From NCBI GenBank assembly GCA_002364085.1, contig DEXK01000011.1:616090-680089 (forward strand): a stretch of 64,000 bases of DNA, written 5' to 3'. Below, one piece after another: positions 27,669-37,554 of the stretch; position 1 is the stretch's first letter, and every line of letters starts with the position of its first letter. The notes beneath the pieces were generated by a model. The model had not been told where the DNA came from and searched no databases. It worked only from the letters and a program-made list of their open reading frames with translations. The position numbers and the translations under genes are program-made. Source of the stretch: Balneolaceae bacterium UBA3186 (lineage in GTDB: Bacteria; Bacteroidota; Rhodothermia; Balneolales; Balneolaceae).

Positions 27669-28046
27669 ATGGACAACCAACAGAAAACGGTAATGATCGT
27701 TGAGGACGATTTGATCCTTAATCTGCTTTACGAAAGCTATTTAGAAAAACTGGGCTACGATGCCGAGGGTGAACTTGTGTACGGTAAAACAGCTATAGAA
27801 ATAGCTAAAAGAATAAAACCAGATCTGATTTTAATGGATATTTCGTTAGAAGGCGAAATGGATGGCATTGATGCTATGACTGAGATCAGAAAGTTTTCCG
27901 ATGTGCCTGTAATTTATATTACCGGTAACTCAGATCCTTACCACGTTGAAAGAGCTAAAGAAACAAATTATCTGGATTATTTAGTAAAACCTATTGAATT
28001 TGATGTACTTAAAGAATCTCTAGAGAAAAACTTCGAAAAGCTCTAA
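27669..28046 (+). CDS. Single-domain response regulator (CheY-like)
   Basis: 125 residues, a receiver domain only. Acid pocket E12-D13-D14, phospho-acceptor D57 in LILMDISLEGEMDG, T85 and K107 in YLVKPIE are all present. With no output domain it must act through protein contacts or phosphorelay. It is divergent from the HisKA_2 kinase across a 227-nt AT-rich spacer and about 80 nt upstream of another kinase. Confidence 0.88.
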   Translation: MDNQQKTVMIVEDDLILNLLYESYLEKLGYDAEGELVYGKTAIEIAKRIKPDLILMDISLEGEMDGIDAMTEIRKFSDVPVIYITGNSDPYHVERAKETNYLDYLVKPIEFDVLKESLEKNFEKL

Positions 28047-28127
28047 CACTTCGCTCACTTCATTTCTGTTCATCATTTTTTACTTCCATTAAATGGATGC
28101 TTGTAAAGTTTCTGCTATTTTACAGCT

Positions 28128-29795
28128 ATGAATTTTATTACCGCAAAAAAAATAGGGCGTAACCGGCTTTTGCGCTGGATCCTGCTCATGCTTGGTCTCG
28201 TTGCCATTATTGCCTTAACAGGAATGAATGTTTTCAGCCTTTATGATATTCGGGAAAGAGTTACAGAAAGTGAAAGTGAACGCCAACTTAAAAAAGCAGA
28301 AGAAATAACTGCACTCGTTCAAAGCGAAATATATCAGCCCTTTACAAAGCTTTTAAATATTGATAATCAGGCAGAGGCTTCTCTTCAGGATGATGGCAAA
28401 CTCCCCAAAACACTTGAAAAGATCTTTATCGATCTCGCTGATAATCCATACACCTCTTCCATTTATTACACACCTGCTTCAGTAGATCCTTGTGATACCG
28501 GCTCAGCTATTTATTACTTCAACCAAAGTGATAGAAAAATGGAAACTACTGAAGATTATAGCAACCTGGTTTGTGATGGTGTTGGTCTAATTCGATCTGC
28601 AACCAGAATTCAGATCAATAATTTTGATCTGAGATGGCGCTCAATGATAGAGTTTGACGCGCACAGAAGTATGAATATTGGACTAATTAATTTAACCGAA
28701 AACAGAGTAATTGGATATTTTACTTTTATCTTAAATCAAGAAGCCATAGTCGAAAAGCTGATCGCTCCTCTTATTTATGATTACTTTGGAGGGGTAGAAA
28801 ATGAAGGAACCATTGTTTGGTTACATGACCATCGGCGTGACATTGTTTTGGCTACCAACAATTCCTCAGTTGATTTCAGTGTTGATCTGGTAGACAACAG
28901 AGTTCGTTTTCCGCGTTTCTTTAGTGATTGGATCCTTAAAGTCGCTTTTTTAAACCCGCCTATTACTTCTGCTTATCAGGATACTTTCCGCAAAAATATA
29001 ATTGTACTTGGGTTTGCTGTTCTTTTTTTAGTAGGATCGCTTCTTTTCATGTTCTACACTGCTCAAAAAGAAAGAGAGCTCTCAATGAGACAAGCCGGAT
29101 TTTTAGCTAATGTAACTCATGAACTTAAAACTCCGCTAGCAGTTATGCAGGCTGCCGGAGAAAATATATCTGACGGACGTGTAACTGAGCCTGAAAGGCT
29201 TAAAAAATATGGTTCACATATTTATGATGAATCAATACGTCTGAGAAAAATGATCGAAAAACTGCTTGATGTAGCAAAATATGACGCCGGTCAAACACTT
29301 GTGAATGCAAAACCTCAAGATCTTAAAGAACTGGTTGATAATTATTTAGAAGAAAATAAGGAATTCATAGAAAATAAGGGGTTCGACTTAGAGTATACTT
29401 TTGAAGATGAAACTGAGTTTGTGATAGAAGCAGATGGTGATAGCATTGAAACCATTTTAGGTAATCTTGTTGAAAACGCCATCAAATACAGTGCCGACAC
29501 CAAAAAAATGGAGATCAAGCTTTTTGAAGATGAATCGCAGGTTAAACTATCTGTCAGAGATTATGGTGTTGGAATCAAAAAAAGTGAGTTAAAAAATATA
29601 TTTAAAAAATTCTACCGGGTTGAAGAAACATTAGTTGCCAAAACAAAAGGACATGGTTTAGGGTTAAGCATTGTTAGAAATTTGGTGTTACTAAATGGAG
29701 GAGATATATCTGTGGATAGCGAATATGGCTCAGGAACAACATTTACTCTCTCTTTTCCAAAACTAAATCCTGAAGAAATCAAAAACTACTCATAA
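28128..29795 (+). CDS. Sensor histidine kinase (classical HisKA)
   Basis: 555 residues. TM1 is at about 16-38, a ~250-residue periplasmic sensor follows, and TM2 is near 290-312. The H-box FLANVTHELKTPLAVMQ has H331. The HATPase carries LVENAIKYS, DYGVGIK and GHGLGLSIV. It is followed after 43 nt by an OmpR-type regulator on the same strand, forming a standard two-component pair. The ligand is unknown; the sensor domain shows no family I can name. Confidence 0.9.
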   Translation: MNFITAKKIGRNRLLRWILLMLGLVAIIALTGMNVFSLYDIRERVTESESERQLKKAEEITALVQSEIYQPFTKLLNIDNQAEASLQDDGKLPKTLEKIFIDLADNPYTSSIYYTPASVDPCDTGSAIYYFNQSDRKMETTEDYSNLVCDGVGLIRSATRIQINNFDLRWRSMIEFDAHRSMNIGLINLTENRVIGYFTFILNQEAIVEKLIAPLIYDYFGGVENEGTIVWLHDHRRDIVLATNNSSVDFSVDLVDNRVRFPRFFSDWILKVAFLNPPITSAYQDTFRKNIIVLGFAVLFLVGSLLFMFYTAQKERELSMRQAGFLANVTHELKTPLAVMQAAGENISDGRVTEPERLKKYGSHIYDESIRLRKMIEKLLDVAKYDAGQTLVNAKPQDLKELVDNYLEENKEFIENKGFDLEYTFEDETEFVIEADGDSIETILGNLVENAIKYSADTKKMEIKLFEDESQVKLSVRDYGVGIKKSELKNIFKKFYRVEETLVAKTKGHGLGLSIVRNLVLLNGGDISVDSEYGSGTTFTLSFPKLNPEEIKNYS

Positions 29796-29838
29796 AAAAG
29801 TAGTATAATCCCAATTTACAATTTCAAACTAATAAGAT

Positions 29839-30543
29839 ATGGCAGAAAAGAGTTCTAAGATCCTGATTGTAGAGGATGAACCAAGTCTAATTTTTACACT
29901 TCAAGATACTCTTGAGGGAGAAGGTTTTACCGTGTTTGTAAGTGAGGACGGAGAAAGCGCTGTTGAGATGGTTAAAGAGCATAACCCCGACCTAATGATT
30001 CTGGATATCATGCTTCCCGGTAAAAGCGGTTATGATATTTGTAAAGATGTACGTGAGCTTAAATATACTTTTCCCATTATTATGCTTACTGCTAAAGATC
30101 AGGAAACTGACAAAGTAAAAGGTTTGGAATTGGGTGCTGATGACTACCTTACAAAGCCTTTTGGGGTTAAAGAATTGTTGGCAAGAATTAAAGCTCGTTT
30201 AAGAAGAGCCGGAACTTATTCCAATGCCGGCGAAGTAGATATTCTTCAGCTTGGTGAAGTAAAACTAGATCTTGCAGAAAGTGAAGCCATTCATCCCGGC
30301 AACAAAATAATCGAACTCACTGCCCGAGAAGTAGAATTGATCAGGTATTTATTATCTCATGCTAATAATCCCGTCTCCAGAGATGAACTATTGGAAAAAG
30401 TATGGAGATATGAATACAGCACTAACACCCGAACTGTTGATGTTCATATTTCAAAACTAAGAGCTAAAATTGAAGTTCACCCTGATGACCCTCGCTATCT
30501 GATTACATTGCATGGAGTCGGATACATGCTAAAGTCGAATTAA
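29839..30543 (+). CDS. OmpR-family response regulator
   Basis: 234 residues: receiver domain 1-120 with D13, phospho-acceptor D56 in LMILDIMLPGKSGYD and K108 region in DYLTKPFG, then a winged-helix DNA-binding domain (about 135-232) with RDELLEKVWRYEYSTNTRTVDVHISKLRAKI. Partner of the kinase just upstream. Its 3' end overlaps the convergent reductase gene by 4 bases. Confidence 0.93.
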   Translation: MAEKSSKILIVEDEPSLIFTLQDTLEGEGFTVFVSEDGESAVEMVKEHNPDLMILDIMLPGKSGYDICKDVRELKYTFPIIMLTAKDQETDKVKGLELGADDYLTKPFGVKELLARIKARLRRAGTYSNAGEVDILQLGEVKLDLAESEAIHPGNKIIELTAREVELIRYLLSHANNPVSRDELLEKVWRYEYSTNTRTVDVHISKLRAKIEVHPDDPRYLITLHGVGYMLKSN

Positions 30544-31079
30544 GAATTATCCCGAACAAATTTAATGAAATTCTCAACCTGAGAATCTAACAGCTTTTGC
30601 TTGAAATCATCAACTAGTCCCGTTTCAGGATCAAATTCTTTTGATACTCTGGGTATAAATACTCGTTCCGGGAACTGAAGTGCATTCCTGTAGTTAGCGA
30701 TCATTTGAAATTGCTCCACAGGTCTCAATGCTCCAAAAGCTCCAGATGCCTCTCCTACAAAAGCCATAGGCATTTTTTCAAAAGCACCGGGAAAGGGTAA
30801 ATAATCTATAAACATCTTTAAGATTCCGGGGAAACCCCCATTATACTCAGGAATCACAAAAATAATTCCATCTGCTTCTAAGATAGGCTCTCTGAATTTT
30901 TTAATTGATGTTATCTCCTTGCCATATTTTCCGCCAACAACGTCTGCTAAAGGAAAGTCTTCGAGGCTTACTACTTTAGCTTTTACATTACGCTCAGCAT
31001 ACAACCTTGAAATATAGTTTGACAGCTTTAGTGACCATGAATTAGGTCGATCAGTACTACTGATAATACTTAAGTTCAT
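30540..31079 (-). CDS. NADPH-dependent FMN reductase family protein
   Basis: 179 residues, flavodoxin-like fold. The phosphate loop ISSTDRPNSWSLKLSNY is at 5-21, and the family signature FVIPEYNGGFPGILKMFIDYL lies near residues 75-95. Members reduce FMN, quinones or azo dyes with NAD(P)H; the substrate is not decided by sequence. Single gene, convergent with the response regulator. Confidence 0.87.
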   Translation of the reverse strand: MNLSIISSTDRPNSWSLKLSNYISRLYAERNVKAKVVSLEDFPLADVVGGKYGKEITSIKKFREPILEADGIIFVIPEYNGGFPGILKMFIDYLPFPGAFEKMPMAFVGEASGAFGALRPVEQFQMIANYRNALQFPERVFIPRVSKEFDPETGLVDDFKQKLLDSQVENFIKFVRDNS

Positions 31080-31266
31080 AAATTTTTTTAAAGATTATTA
31101 ATCACACAACACTTTTGTCAGAGAATCATTCACTTTTTACGCAAAGATAGTAACAGCCTACTATCATTTGATTTTCAATTTAGGCTTTAAATTACGATAA
31201 TAAAGGTAATTATCTTGGTTTTCGAATTTTTCAATGTGCTGAAAAGAGCAGCACTATACTACTAAA

Positions 31267-32550
31267 ATGGCTAATATTTCTTTAAAAGATCCTAGAATTG
31301 TATCTCTAGTTGGGCTTGTAGGTTTAGTGGGTTATATAATTGATGCCCTCCTTTTTCCTGTCTCGTATGAGCTTGCTCTGATGAATATTGTCTGCAGTTT
31401 CTTTACTTCTCTGGCTTTGATCTTTCATATAGTAAAAAAGCCGAGAATTGAACTAAGCCTTTCCCTTTTTGCGCTGATATTATTAATAAATCTCTTGTTA
31501 GCTCCTTTTTTTCAAATCTCTGAACCTGATTTTTCTGCATTCTATATCAGAAACACACTCTTCTTTTGGGTAATAATGCCTCTTTTAGGATTAACTATCC
31601 ATAAGAATATGTTCATTATAAGTGCCGTATTATACCTCGTTCAGTTTGGAGTAATACTATTGGTCAGCAAAAATCCTTTCCTAGTAAACTCCTCTGCTAC
31701 AATTTTTTTGGTTCTTATCGGATACCTCTACATCATATTATTTTTACTTCGTATGCTTGAAGAAGCTGCCCAAAAAACAGAAAAACTAATTACCGAACTA
31801 CGTAATAATAACAATGAGCTAATTAATAAGAGAGAAGAATTAAGTTCGCTGGTTAAAACTAAAGACAAACTTTTCTCTGTTCTTGCTCATGATCTTCAAT
31901 CTCCTTTCATGGGTATATCAGGGTTAAGCGATATGATCAAAAAAAATGCAGAGAAAGGGAATACGGATGAAGTAATTGAATATAGTAAGATGATCGCTGA
32001 TACTACTAAAAGAACCAGTACGCTTTTTACTAACATACTCGACTGGGCAGCAAGCCAAACAGGTGAACTGGAAATGAAACATACTATCAATAACTTAGAT
32101 GAATGTTTGGATGAAACTATTGCTTTACTCCAAGACCATCAACAGAGGAAGAATATTACAATTCAAAGGAACAATACTAATATCGAATTTAGTGCAGATC
32201 CAAACGCTCTTAAAACAGTTCTCAGAAACTTGATTTCCAATGCTCTTAAATTCACTCCTAATGATGGAAAAATTAAAATTTCGGCTAAAAAGAATAAAGA
32301 TGAAGTAGTTGTATCCATATCCGATTCAGGCGTTGGTATTAAGAGCGATTTGATCCCTATGATCTTTAAAATGGATAGTTATATCAGTACTGAAGGCACA
32401 GACCAAGAACAAGGCACCGGAATCGGATTAAGTCTCTGTAGAGAAATGATAGCCAGGCATAACGGCAAAATATGGGCAGAAAGTGAACTTGGTCAGGGAA
32501 GCGTTTTTCACTTTTCACTTCCAGATTTAAATACAGTTCAAAAAGATTAA
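31267..32550 (+). CDS. Membrane-embedded sensor histidine kinase
   Basis: 427 residues. The first ~165 residues contain about six hydrophobic helices with almost no extracytoplasmic domain, so the signal is probably sensed within the membrane. A coiled-coil linker (LITELRNNNNELINKREEL) leads to the H-box FSVLAHDLQSPFMGI (H208) and a HATPase domain (NLISNALKFT, DSGVGI, GTGIGLSLC). No cognate regulator is adjacent. Its 3' end overlaps the convergent rarA by 4 bases. Confidence 0.88.
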   Translation: MANISLKDPRIVSLVGLVGLVGYIIDALLFPVSYELALMNIVCSFFTSLALIFHIVKKPRIELSLSLFALILLINLLLAPFFQISEPDFSAFYIRNTLFFWVIMPLLGLTIHKNMFIISAVLYLVQFGVILLVSKNPFLVNSSATIFLVLIGYLYIILFLLRMLEEAAQKTEKLITELRNNNNELINKREELSSLVKTKDKLFSVLAHDLQSPFMGISGLSDMIKKNAEKGNTDEVIEYSKMIADTTKRTSTLFTNILDWAASQTGELEMKHTINNLDECLDETIALLQDHQQRKNITIQRNNTNIEFSADPNALKTVLRNLISNALKFTPNDGKIKISAKKNKDEVVVSISDSGVGIKSDLIPMIFKMDSYISTEGTDQEQGTGIGLSLCREMIARHNGKIWAESELGQGSVFHFSLPDLNTVQKD

Positions 32551-33905
32551 AACCTCTTTTTTATCTCATTAAGCCTTTTCATTAACAAACCTTCTCTACC
32601 TTCTTTTCCGGGCTCATAGAATTTTTTCCCTTTTACTATTTCCGGTAGATATTCTTGCTCAACCCAATTCCCATCAAAACTATGTGGATACTTATAATCT
32701 TTTGAGGCATTTTCTGTATCCAGATATTTAGATGAAAGACGATTAGCAGTTCTGTCTTTTAAATAAGGAGGAATAGCTCCCACTCCCTTTTCCCGAACTT
32801 CTTTACTCGCTTCAAAAATACCTTTGGTGCTGTTACTTTTTGGGCAAATACTTAAGTACGTACAAGCGTGTGATAAGAAATACATACCTTCAGGCATTCC
32901 TGTTTTTATAAACGCCTCCTGACATGAATTCACTATCGTAATCGCATTTGGTTCAGCCATTCCAACATCTTCGCTGGCAAAAATGAGCAATCTCCTGAAT
33001 ATAAAGTTTGGATCATCTCCTCCCTCCAGCATAGCATTCATCCAGTATAAAGCTGCATCGGCATCAGAACCTCTCATAGACTTGATAAATGCAGATGCAT
33101 AATGGTAATGCTCATCTCCGGTACGATCGTAACGTACATTTCTTCTTTGTATACTTTCTTCAGCAATTTCTTTGGTGATATGGATTTCACCTTGGTCATT
33201 TTTCTTACTCGATAAAACAGCTACTTCCAACGCATTCAACGCATTTCGAACATCACCTCCAGCATAATCAGCTAAATGATCTAATGCTTCTTTATCTGCT
33301 TGTATGGCTTTATCTCCTAAACCTCTTTCTTCGTCGGCAAGAGCTCTGTCCAACATTCTTCTTACATCAGGAACCGTTAAAGGAAACAACTCGAACAGCT
33401 GACATCGAGAAAGCAATGGATTTACTAATGAGTAAAAGGGGTTTTCAGTGGTAGCACCAACCAAAGTGATGATCCCGGATTCAAGATGAGGAAGCAAAGC
33501 GTCTTGCTGAGCTTTATTCCATCTGTGAATTTCATCCACAAAAAGAATGGTTTTGCGTCCATTCAACTTTTTCAATTTCTCTGCCTGCTCTACAACAGTC
33601 CGCAGTTCTTTGATTCCATCCAGAACAGCATTGATAACTTTAAAACTGGCTTTGATCTCTTTTGAAATAACATGAGCTAAGGTAGTTTTTCCGGAGCTGG
33701 GCGGACCATAAAATATTAACGAGCCAATGATTCCACTCTCGATCATTCGCTGAAGCATCTTGCCTTCACCCACCAAATGCTCCTGACCTGCAAATTCTTC
33801 TAGTGATTGGGGACGCATTCTGGTTGCTAATGGCTCATCTGAATAGCTTTGACCTGAATCGTTTACCTGAAATGAAGATGCATTTTTATCTTGAAAGAGA
33901 TCCAT
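32547..33905 (-). CDS. rarA: Replication-associated recombination protein (AAA ATPase RarA/MgsA)
   Basis: 452 residues. RMRPQSLEEFAGQEHLVGEGKML is the usual opening. Walker A GPPSSGKTT is at 67-75, Walker B FVDEIHRWNKAQQDALL near 120, sensor 1 GATTEN and sensor 2 AGGDVRNALNALE follow, and the C-terminal MgsA domain contains IKSMRGSDADAALYWMNAMLEGGDDP. The family acts at stalled replication forks. It is the clamp-loader-like paralogue, distinct from RuvB. Confidence 0.95.
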   Translation of the reverse strand: MDLFQDKNASSFQVNDSGQSYSDEPLATRMRPQSLEEFAGQEHLVGEGKMLQRMIESGIIGSLIFYGPPSSGKTTLAHVISKEIKASFKVINAVLDGIKELRTVVEQAEKLKKLNGRKTILFVDEIHRWNKAQQDALLPHLESGIITLVGATTENPFYSLVNPLLSRCQLFELFPLTVPDVRRMLDRALADEERGLGDKAIQADKEALDHLADYAGGDVRNALNALEVAVLSSKKNDQGEIHITKEIAEESIQRRNVRYDRTGDEHYHYASAFIKSMRGSDADAALYWMNAMLEGGDDPNFIFRRLLIFASEDVGMAEPNAITIVNSCQEAFIKTGMPEGMYFLSHACTYLSICPKSNSTKGIFEASKEVREKGVGAIPPYLKDRTANRLSSKYLDTENASKDYKYPHSFDGNWVEQEYLPEIVKGKKFYEPGKEGREGLLMKRLNEIKKRF

Positions 33906-33978
33906 TGAGTTGGATTAATTAAACATGTGCAATATATGTTATTGCGGGGCAAAAATCACAATTTTCAAACGACAAATC

Positions 33979-34575
33979 TCACTCTTGATAATATGTGGCT
34001 TTGAATTTCTGAGCTTTTTCATATGAATAGAACTTTAGATTTTTCAAAGCTATTTCACTACTTAAATGACCTTTTTTAACTAATAAACCAATTGCTGAAT
34101 AAAATTCTTTTTTCTTCTTTAGTGAGTTTAATAAAAATCTATACTTAATGATCTTATCGTCATATTTAAATACAAAATAATTATCTGATCCATTCTTAAT
34201 ATTTGGCTTATATGTCAATTTCATCCTGAATATTGGAGAATATTCTTCTCCATCAACATTTTCTGCACTGAACTTAAGAACCTCTATTTCATTGTAAAGG
34301 TATTCTTCATTTCCGGCTTTAATACCAACTTCATCAAACTCCAATTTACCTATTATCGAACCCATTAATGCTTCTTTGCTACGATATGAAATGAATGATG
34401 CAGAACCTATAATAACAACCATTAAAAATATGCTTATCTCGTAAGAATTTTCAAATACTTTTAATAAGCCCAATAGTAAAGTTATTACCATAAAGCTATA
34501 AGCCAACAAAGTGTAGATCTTCCAATCTTTGAACCAATAATATTTTTTGTGATAGAAAAAAGTACTGAAGTACAT
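33979..34575 (-). CDS. Hypothetical membrane protein
   Basis: 198 residues with two transmembrane helices at about 21-41 and 48-64, then a ~130-residue cytoplasmic domain with a LEFDEVGIKAGNEEYLYNEIEVLKF segment resembling PH-like/YcxB-type beta domains, though this is only a resemblance. Its ATG lies directly after the photolyase stop, so it is probably co-transcribed with it. Function unknown. Confidence 0.6.
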   Translation of the reverse strand: MYFSTFFYHKKYYWFKDWKIYTLLAYSFMVITLLLGLLKVFENSYEISIFLMVVIIGSASFISYRSKEALMGSIIGKLEFDEVGIKAGNEEYLYNEIEVLKFSAENVDGEEYSPIFRMKLTYKPNIKNGSDNYFVFKYDDKIIKYRFLLNSLKKKKEFYSAIGLLVKKGHLSSEIALKNLKFYSYEKAQKFKATYYQE

Positions 34576-36060
34576 TTATATCAAACTTTTTTGATTTCCG
34601 TATTTCGCAAGATACTGATCTAACTTCACTTTTTTTCTGGTACTCTCGCTGGTCATGTAGCGGAGCTTACCGAAAATATCTCTCTCTTGCCATGCCCGGT
34701 CAAAGCGACCAAAACACCAGAATATTCCGGAGTAGCTGTTTGGGTCTCTCCCATCGATCGCATATTTGTTATTTAACTCGATCATGTATTCTAAGGCAGT
34801 ACGATGATCCGGAGTCCATTCTATGATCTTTTTCCCCCACAACATTCGTAAGTAATTATGAATGATTCCCTCCTCTCTCAGCTGAGTTTGAGCTGCATTC
34901 CAAATTTCGTCCTGTGTTTTGGAAAGTTCAAATTCTTCCAGGCTATACACATATTCCCTAACGTCATCTTTATGTTCTTCCATAGTTGTTTTTGCCCAGT
35001 TTGGCAGCGACTCAAATTCATCATAATTATCTACATGATGTGCAAAATGAAATCCAACTTCCCGCCAGGTAATTACTTCGTCGAGAAAGCTTTCGATGTT
35101 TTCATTTCCGTTAAAGAATCCACTGTTTTTCCCTCCATTGGGAGTTAGATCTTCCAACGTCCAATTTTCAAGCTGATGATCAAGAGCAGCTTTTACGATC
35201 TCATATTCACTGATCTTTCCAAAATGAAGCCATGGACTTAAACCGCTTGTCTTCTTTTCATCCGGATGATTTCGTTTCTCGTCATATTCCAATAAACTGT
35301 GCCCAATAAAATGTCCTAGTTTTCCCAGAGCGGCTTGCCGAGTACCTGTCATATCAATAATGCCAACAGTATGATCTATATCTAACCCTGAAATAGTTTC
35401 CTGGATATTTTCGAGCATTTTATCTGCTTTAGGATAGTCTTTTAGAAAATCTTTCTGCAACACGACCTTCTCTCTGTTCTCTAGTTCTTCGATTGGATCT
35501 TTCTTAGGTGGATTTGTAAAACCTTCCTTGAATTTTTTTTGCATGGTCTTTCTGAACAGATATGCAGAATATGGATCTTTATCAGTTACACCAAGCGGAA
35601 TAATTCCATTTGAATCGATCGTAGTATATGGTACATCAATTTTATCAGCTACCCGTTCATTGTGTTTTTTTATGATAAAGACAGGATATTCATCAGAAAT
35701 AACAGTGCATGCATTTTCAGCCAATCGATAAAACAGTCCTTTCCCCCCTCCGATCTTAGGTTCCACAAAATTGAAATAATTAAGATCATTGGAATTAGCG
35801 AAATCTAAATTCTCTTTCATTCCTTGCATTATAAATGCATGAAATCGATCACAGGCCCAAGGGTATTCAATTGAAAGTCCTTCGTAGATAAGTAGTGGCT
35901 TCCCCAATTTATTTGCCCAGCCTATGGCATATTCCAAAGCGTAATTATACTGGAATCTTCGATTGATTTGCATCCAATAAAGAACATAATCGCCGTTCTT
36001 GTTTGGCTCATTGTTGTTTCGGGAAAACTTTCGGTAACTGTTGATATTTTTCATAAGCAT
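34576..36060 (-). CDS. phr: Deoxyribodipyrimidine photolyase, class II type
   Basis: 494 residues. The N-terminal photolyase domain starts YVLYWMQINRRFQYNYALEYA, and the C-terminal FAD-binding helical domain contains YLRMLWGKKIIEWT, ELNNKYAIDGRDPNSYSGI and FDRAWQERDIFGKLRYM, all class II hallmarks. It repairs cyclobutane pyrimidine dimers with blue light. ATG 36060 is followed two codons later by another ATG (36054) that could equally serve as the start. Confidence 0.92.
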   Translation of the reverse strand: MLMKNINSYRKFSRNNNEPNKNGDYVLYWMQINRRFQYNYALEYAIGWANKLGKPLLIYEGLSIEYPWACDRFHAFIMQGMKENLDFANSNDLNYFNFVEPKIGGGKGLFYRLAENACTVISDEYPVFIIKKHNERVADKIDVPYTTIDSNGIIPLGVTDKDPYSAYLFRKTMQKKFKEGFTNPPKKDPIEELENREKVVLQKDFLKDYPKADKMLENIQETISGLDIDHTVGIIDMTGTRQAALGKLGHFIGHSLLEYDEKRNHPDEKKTSGLSPWLHFGKISEYEIVKAALDHQLENWTLEDLTPNGGKNSGFFNGNENIESFLDEVITWREVGFHFAHHVDNYDEFESLPNWAKTTMEEHKDDVREYVYSLEEFELSKTQDEIWNAAQTQLREEGIIHNYLRMLWGKKIIEWTPDHRTALEYMIELNNKYAIDGRDPNSYSGIFWCFGRFDRAWQERDIFGKLRYMTSESTRKKVKLDQYLAKYGNQKSLI

Positions 36061-36317
36061 TTTATCTTATGGTTAAACCAATTGCTTATGTTAGAAATTC
36101 CATCTTCTTAATATGTTATTTAGTGTTTAATAATTTGTGTTCTGTTTTCTATTTCCATGTAAATTTTCACCTAAACATCTAATGTTTATCCAACATTGAC
36201 ATCTAAAATTATACTATGAACTTCTTTGCATTTTAATTCCCAAAAATGAACTAAATTGTTAGAGATTAAATTAGTATTAAATGTTTTTCAAAATTACTTC
36301 GTAATAAAATCTACGTA

Positions 36318-37418
36318 ATGGCTGACAAGGTAACTTTTAACAATAAAATTGATCGGGAATTCAGTAAAACAGTAAAAGCTAGGGTTAATAAATATTTTGA
36401 GGAAAACAATCTTTCTAAAAATGCCAATGCTTCTATGGTTATCAAAACGATAATCATTTTAGGGATATATTTTGGTTCCTATGCATTGATAATTTCAGGA
36501 CAATTTTCCTTGAGTATTATGTGGCTACTATGTGTAGCTATGGGATTTGGAATGGCCGGGATCGGTTTTTCTGTTTCTCATGATGCTCTTCATGGAGCTT
36601 ACTCGTCAAACAACAAGATCAATTATCTGATCGGATTAACGTTTGATATAGTAGGAGCTAATGGATATATCTGGAAGATAACTCATAACATCATTCATCA
36701 TACTTATACAAATATTCATGGGCATGATGAAGACCTTGAAGTAGCTGAATTTATCCGTTTATCGCCTCATTCTGAATACAAACCTGTTCACAGAGCTCAA
36801 CACATTCTTGCATTTCCTGCTTATAGCTTCGCTACCATTTTTTGGGTTTTTGTGAAGGATTACTGGTATTTCTTTAAACCTGAGTTAGGACCTTATGAAA
36901 ATAAAAATCACCCAATTAAAGAATGGGTTACACTTATTATATCAAAGTTATTTTATTACGGTTACGCTCTCGTATTGCCATTAATGATTCTTGACATCAC
37001 TTGGTGGCAACTGATCATTGGTTTTTTATCTTTCCATTTAACAGCCGGATTAATTCTCGGCATTATCTTTCAACTTGCGCATGTAGTAGAAGAAACTACG
37101 CACCCGATTCCTGATGAACAGAACATGATTGAAAACCACTGGGCTATTCATGAAATGCTTACTACCAATAACTTTGCTCGGAGAAATAAAGTCCTATCTT
37201 GGTACATCGGCGGTTTGAATTATCAGATCGAACACCATCTTTTTCCAAAAGTATGCAGTATACATTATCCTAAAATAAGCCCCATTGTTGAAGAAGTTGC
37301 CACTGAGTTTGGTATCCCTTACAACTGTCATGATACTTTCAGTGAAGCCGTAGCTTCGCATTATCGAACATTGAAAAAATTCGGCGACCCTAAATTTGAA
37401 TGGGCTCCAGCCGCATAA
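36318..37418 (+). CDS. Fatty-acid desaturase (front-end/QxxHH type)
   Basis: 366 residues, membrane di-iron desaturase. The three histidine boxes are H88-DALH, H123-NIIHH and Q-I-E-H306-H307. The Q-x-x-H-H third box and the lipid-like H-box spacing match linoleoyl-CoA/delta-6-like desaturases. Hydrophobic pairs lie around residues 42-86, 195-215 and 222-247. There is no fused cytochrome b5. It has a strong terminator and a 257-nt AT-rich upstream region, so it is probably a single-gene transcript, perhaps temperature-responsive by analogy. Confidence 0.9.
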   Translation: MADKVTFNNKIDREFSKTVKARVNKYFEENNLSKNANASMVIKTIIILGIYFGSYALIISGQFSLSIMWLLCVAMGFGMAGIGFSVSHDALHGAYSSNNKINYLIGLTFDIVGANGYIWKITHNIIHHTYTNIHGHDEDLEVAEFIRLSPHSEYKPVHRAQHILAFPAYSFATIFWVFVKDYWYFFKPELGPYENKNHPIKEWVTLIISKLFYYGYALVLPLMILDITWWQLIIGFLSFHLTAGLILGIIFQLAHVVEETTHPIPDEQNMIENHWAIHEMLTTNNFARRNKVLSWYIGGLNYQIEHHLFPKVCSIHYPKISPIVEEVATEFGIPYNCHDTFSEAVASHYRTLKKFGDPKFEWAPAA

Positions 37419-37438
37419 AACTATCTTATTTTACTTTC

Positions 37439-37467
37439 AAAGGCAGATTTAACCATCTGCCTTTTTT
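37439..37467 (+). terminator. Rho-independent terminator after the desaturase
   Basis: A 10-bp stem AAAGGCAGAT (37439-37448) pairs with ATCTGCCTTT (37455-37464), with the T-run continuing to 37467. It is 20 nt past the desaturase stop. Confidence 0.93.
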
Positions 37468-37492
37468 GTGGGAATAATATTTTTTTTTGAAA

Positions 37493-37529
37493 TACTATTG
37501 ACTTAGTATTAAATACTATTATCTTAGTA
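37493..37529 (+). promoter_or_regulatory. Tandem BlaI-type operators overlapping the promoter
   Basis: Two 16-bp near-palindromes, TACTATTGACTTAGTA (37493-37508) and TACTATTATCTTAGTA (37514-37529), start 21 bp apart, i.e. two helical turns, so two repressor dimers would bind the same face. TACTA...TAGTA half-sites match the BlaI/MecI operator style. A TTGACT (37498-37503) lies inside the first site and TATCTT (37520-37525) inside the second with 16-nt spacing, so bound repressor should block RNA polymerase. The site is 25 nt upstream of the repressor gene, implying autoregulation. Confidence 0.82.
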
Positions 37530-37554
37530 GAAGTATTTAACTAACAATAGAAAT

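Noticed and set aside
36061..36317. Promoter or thermosensor ahead of the desaturase
   Set aside because: TTGACA and TATACT occur but with wrong spacing, and no TAnnTTTG is convincing; I do not call a site.
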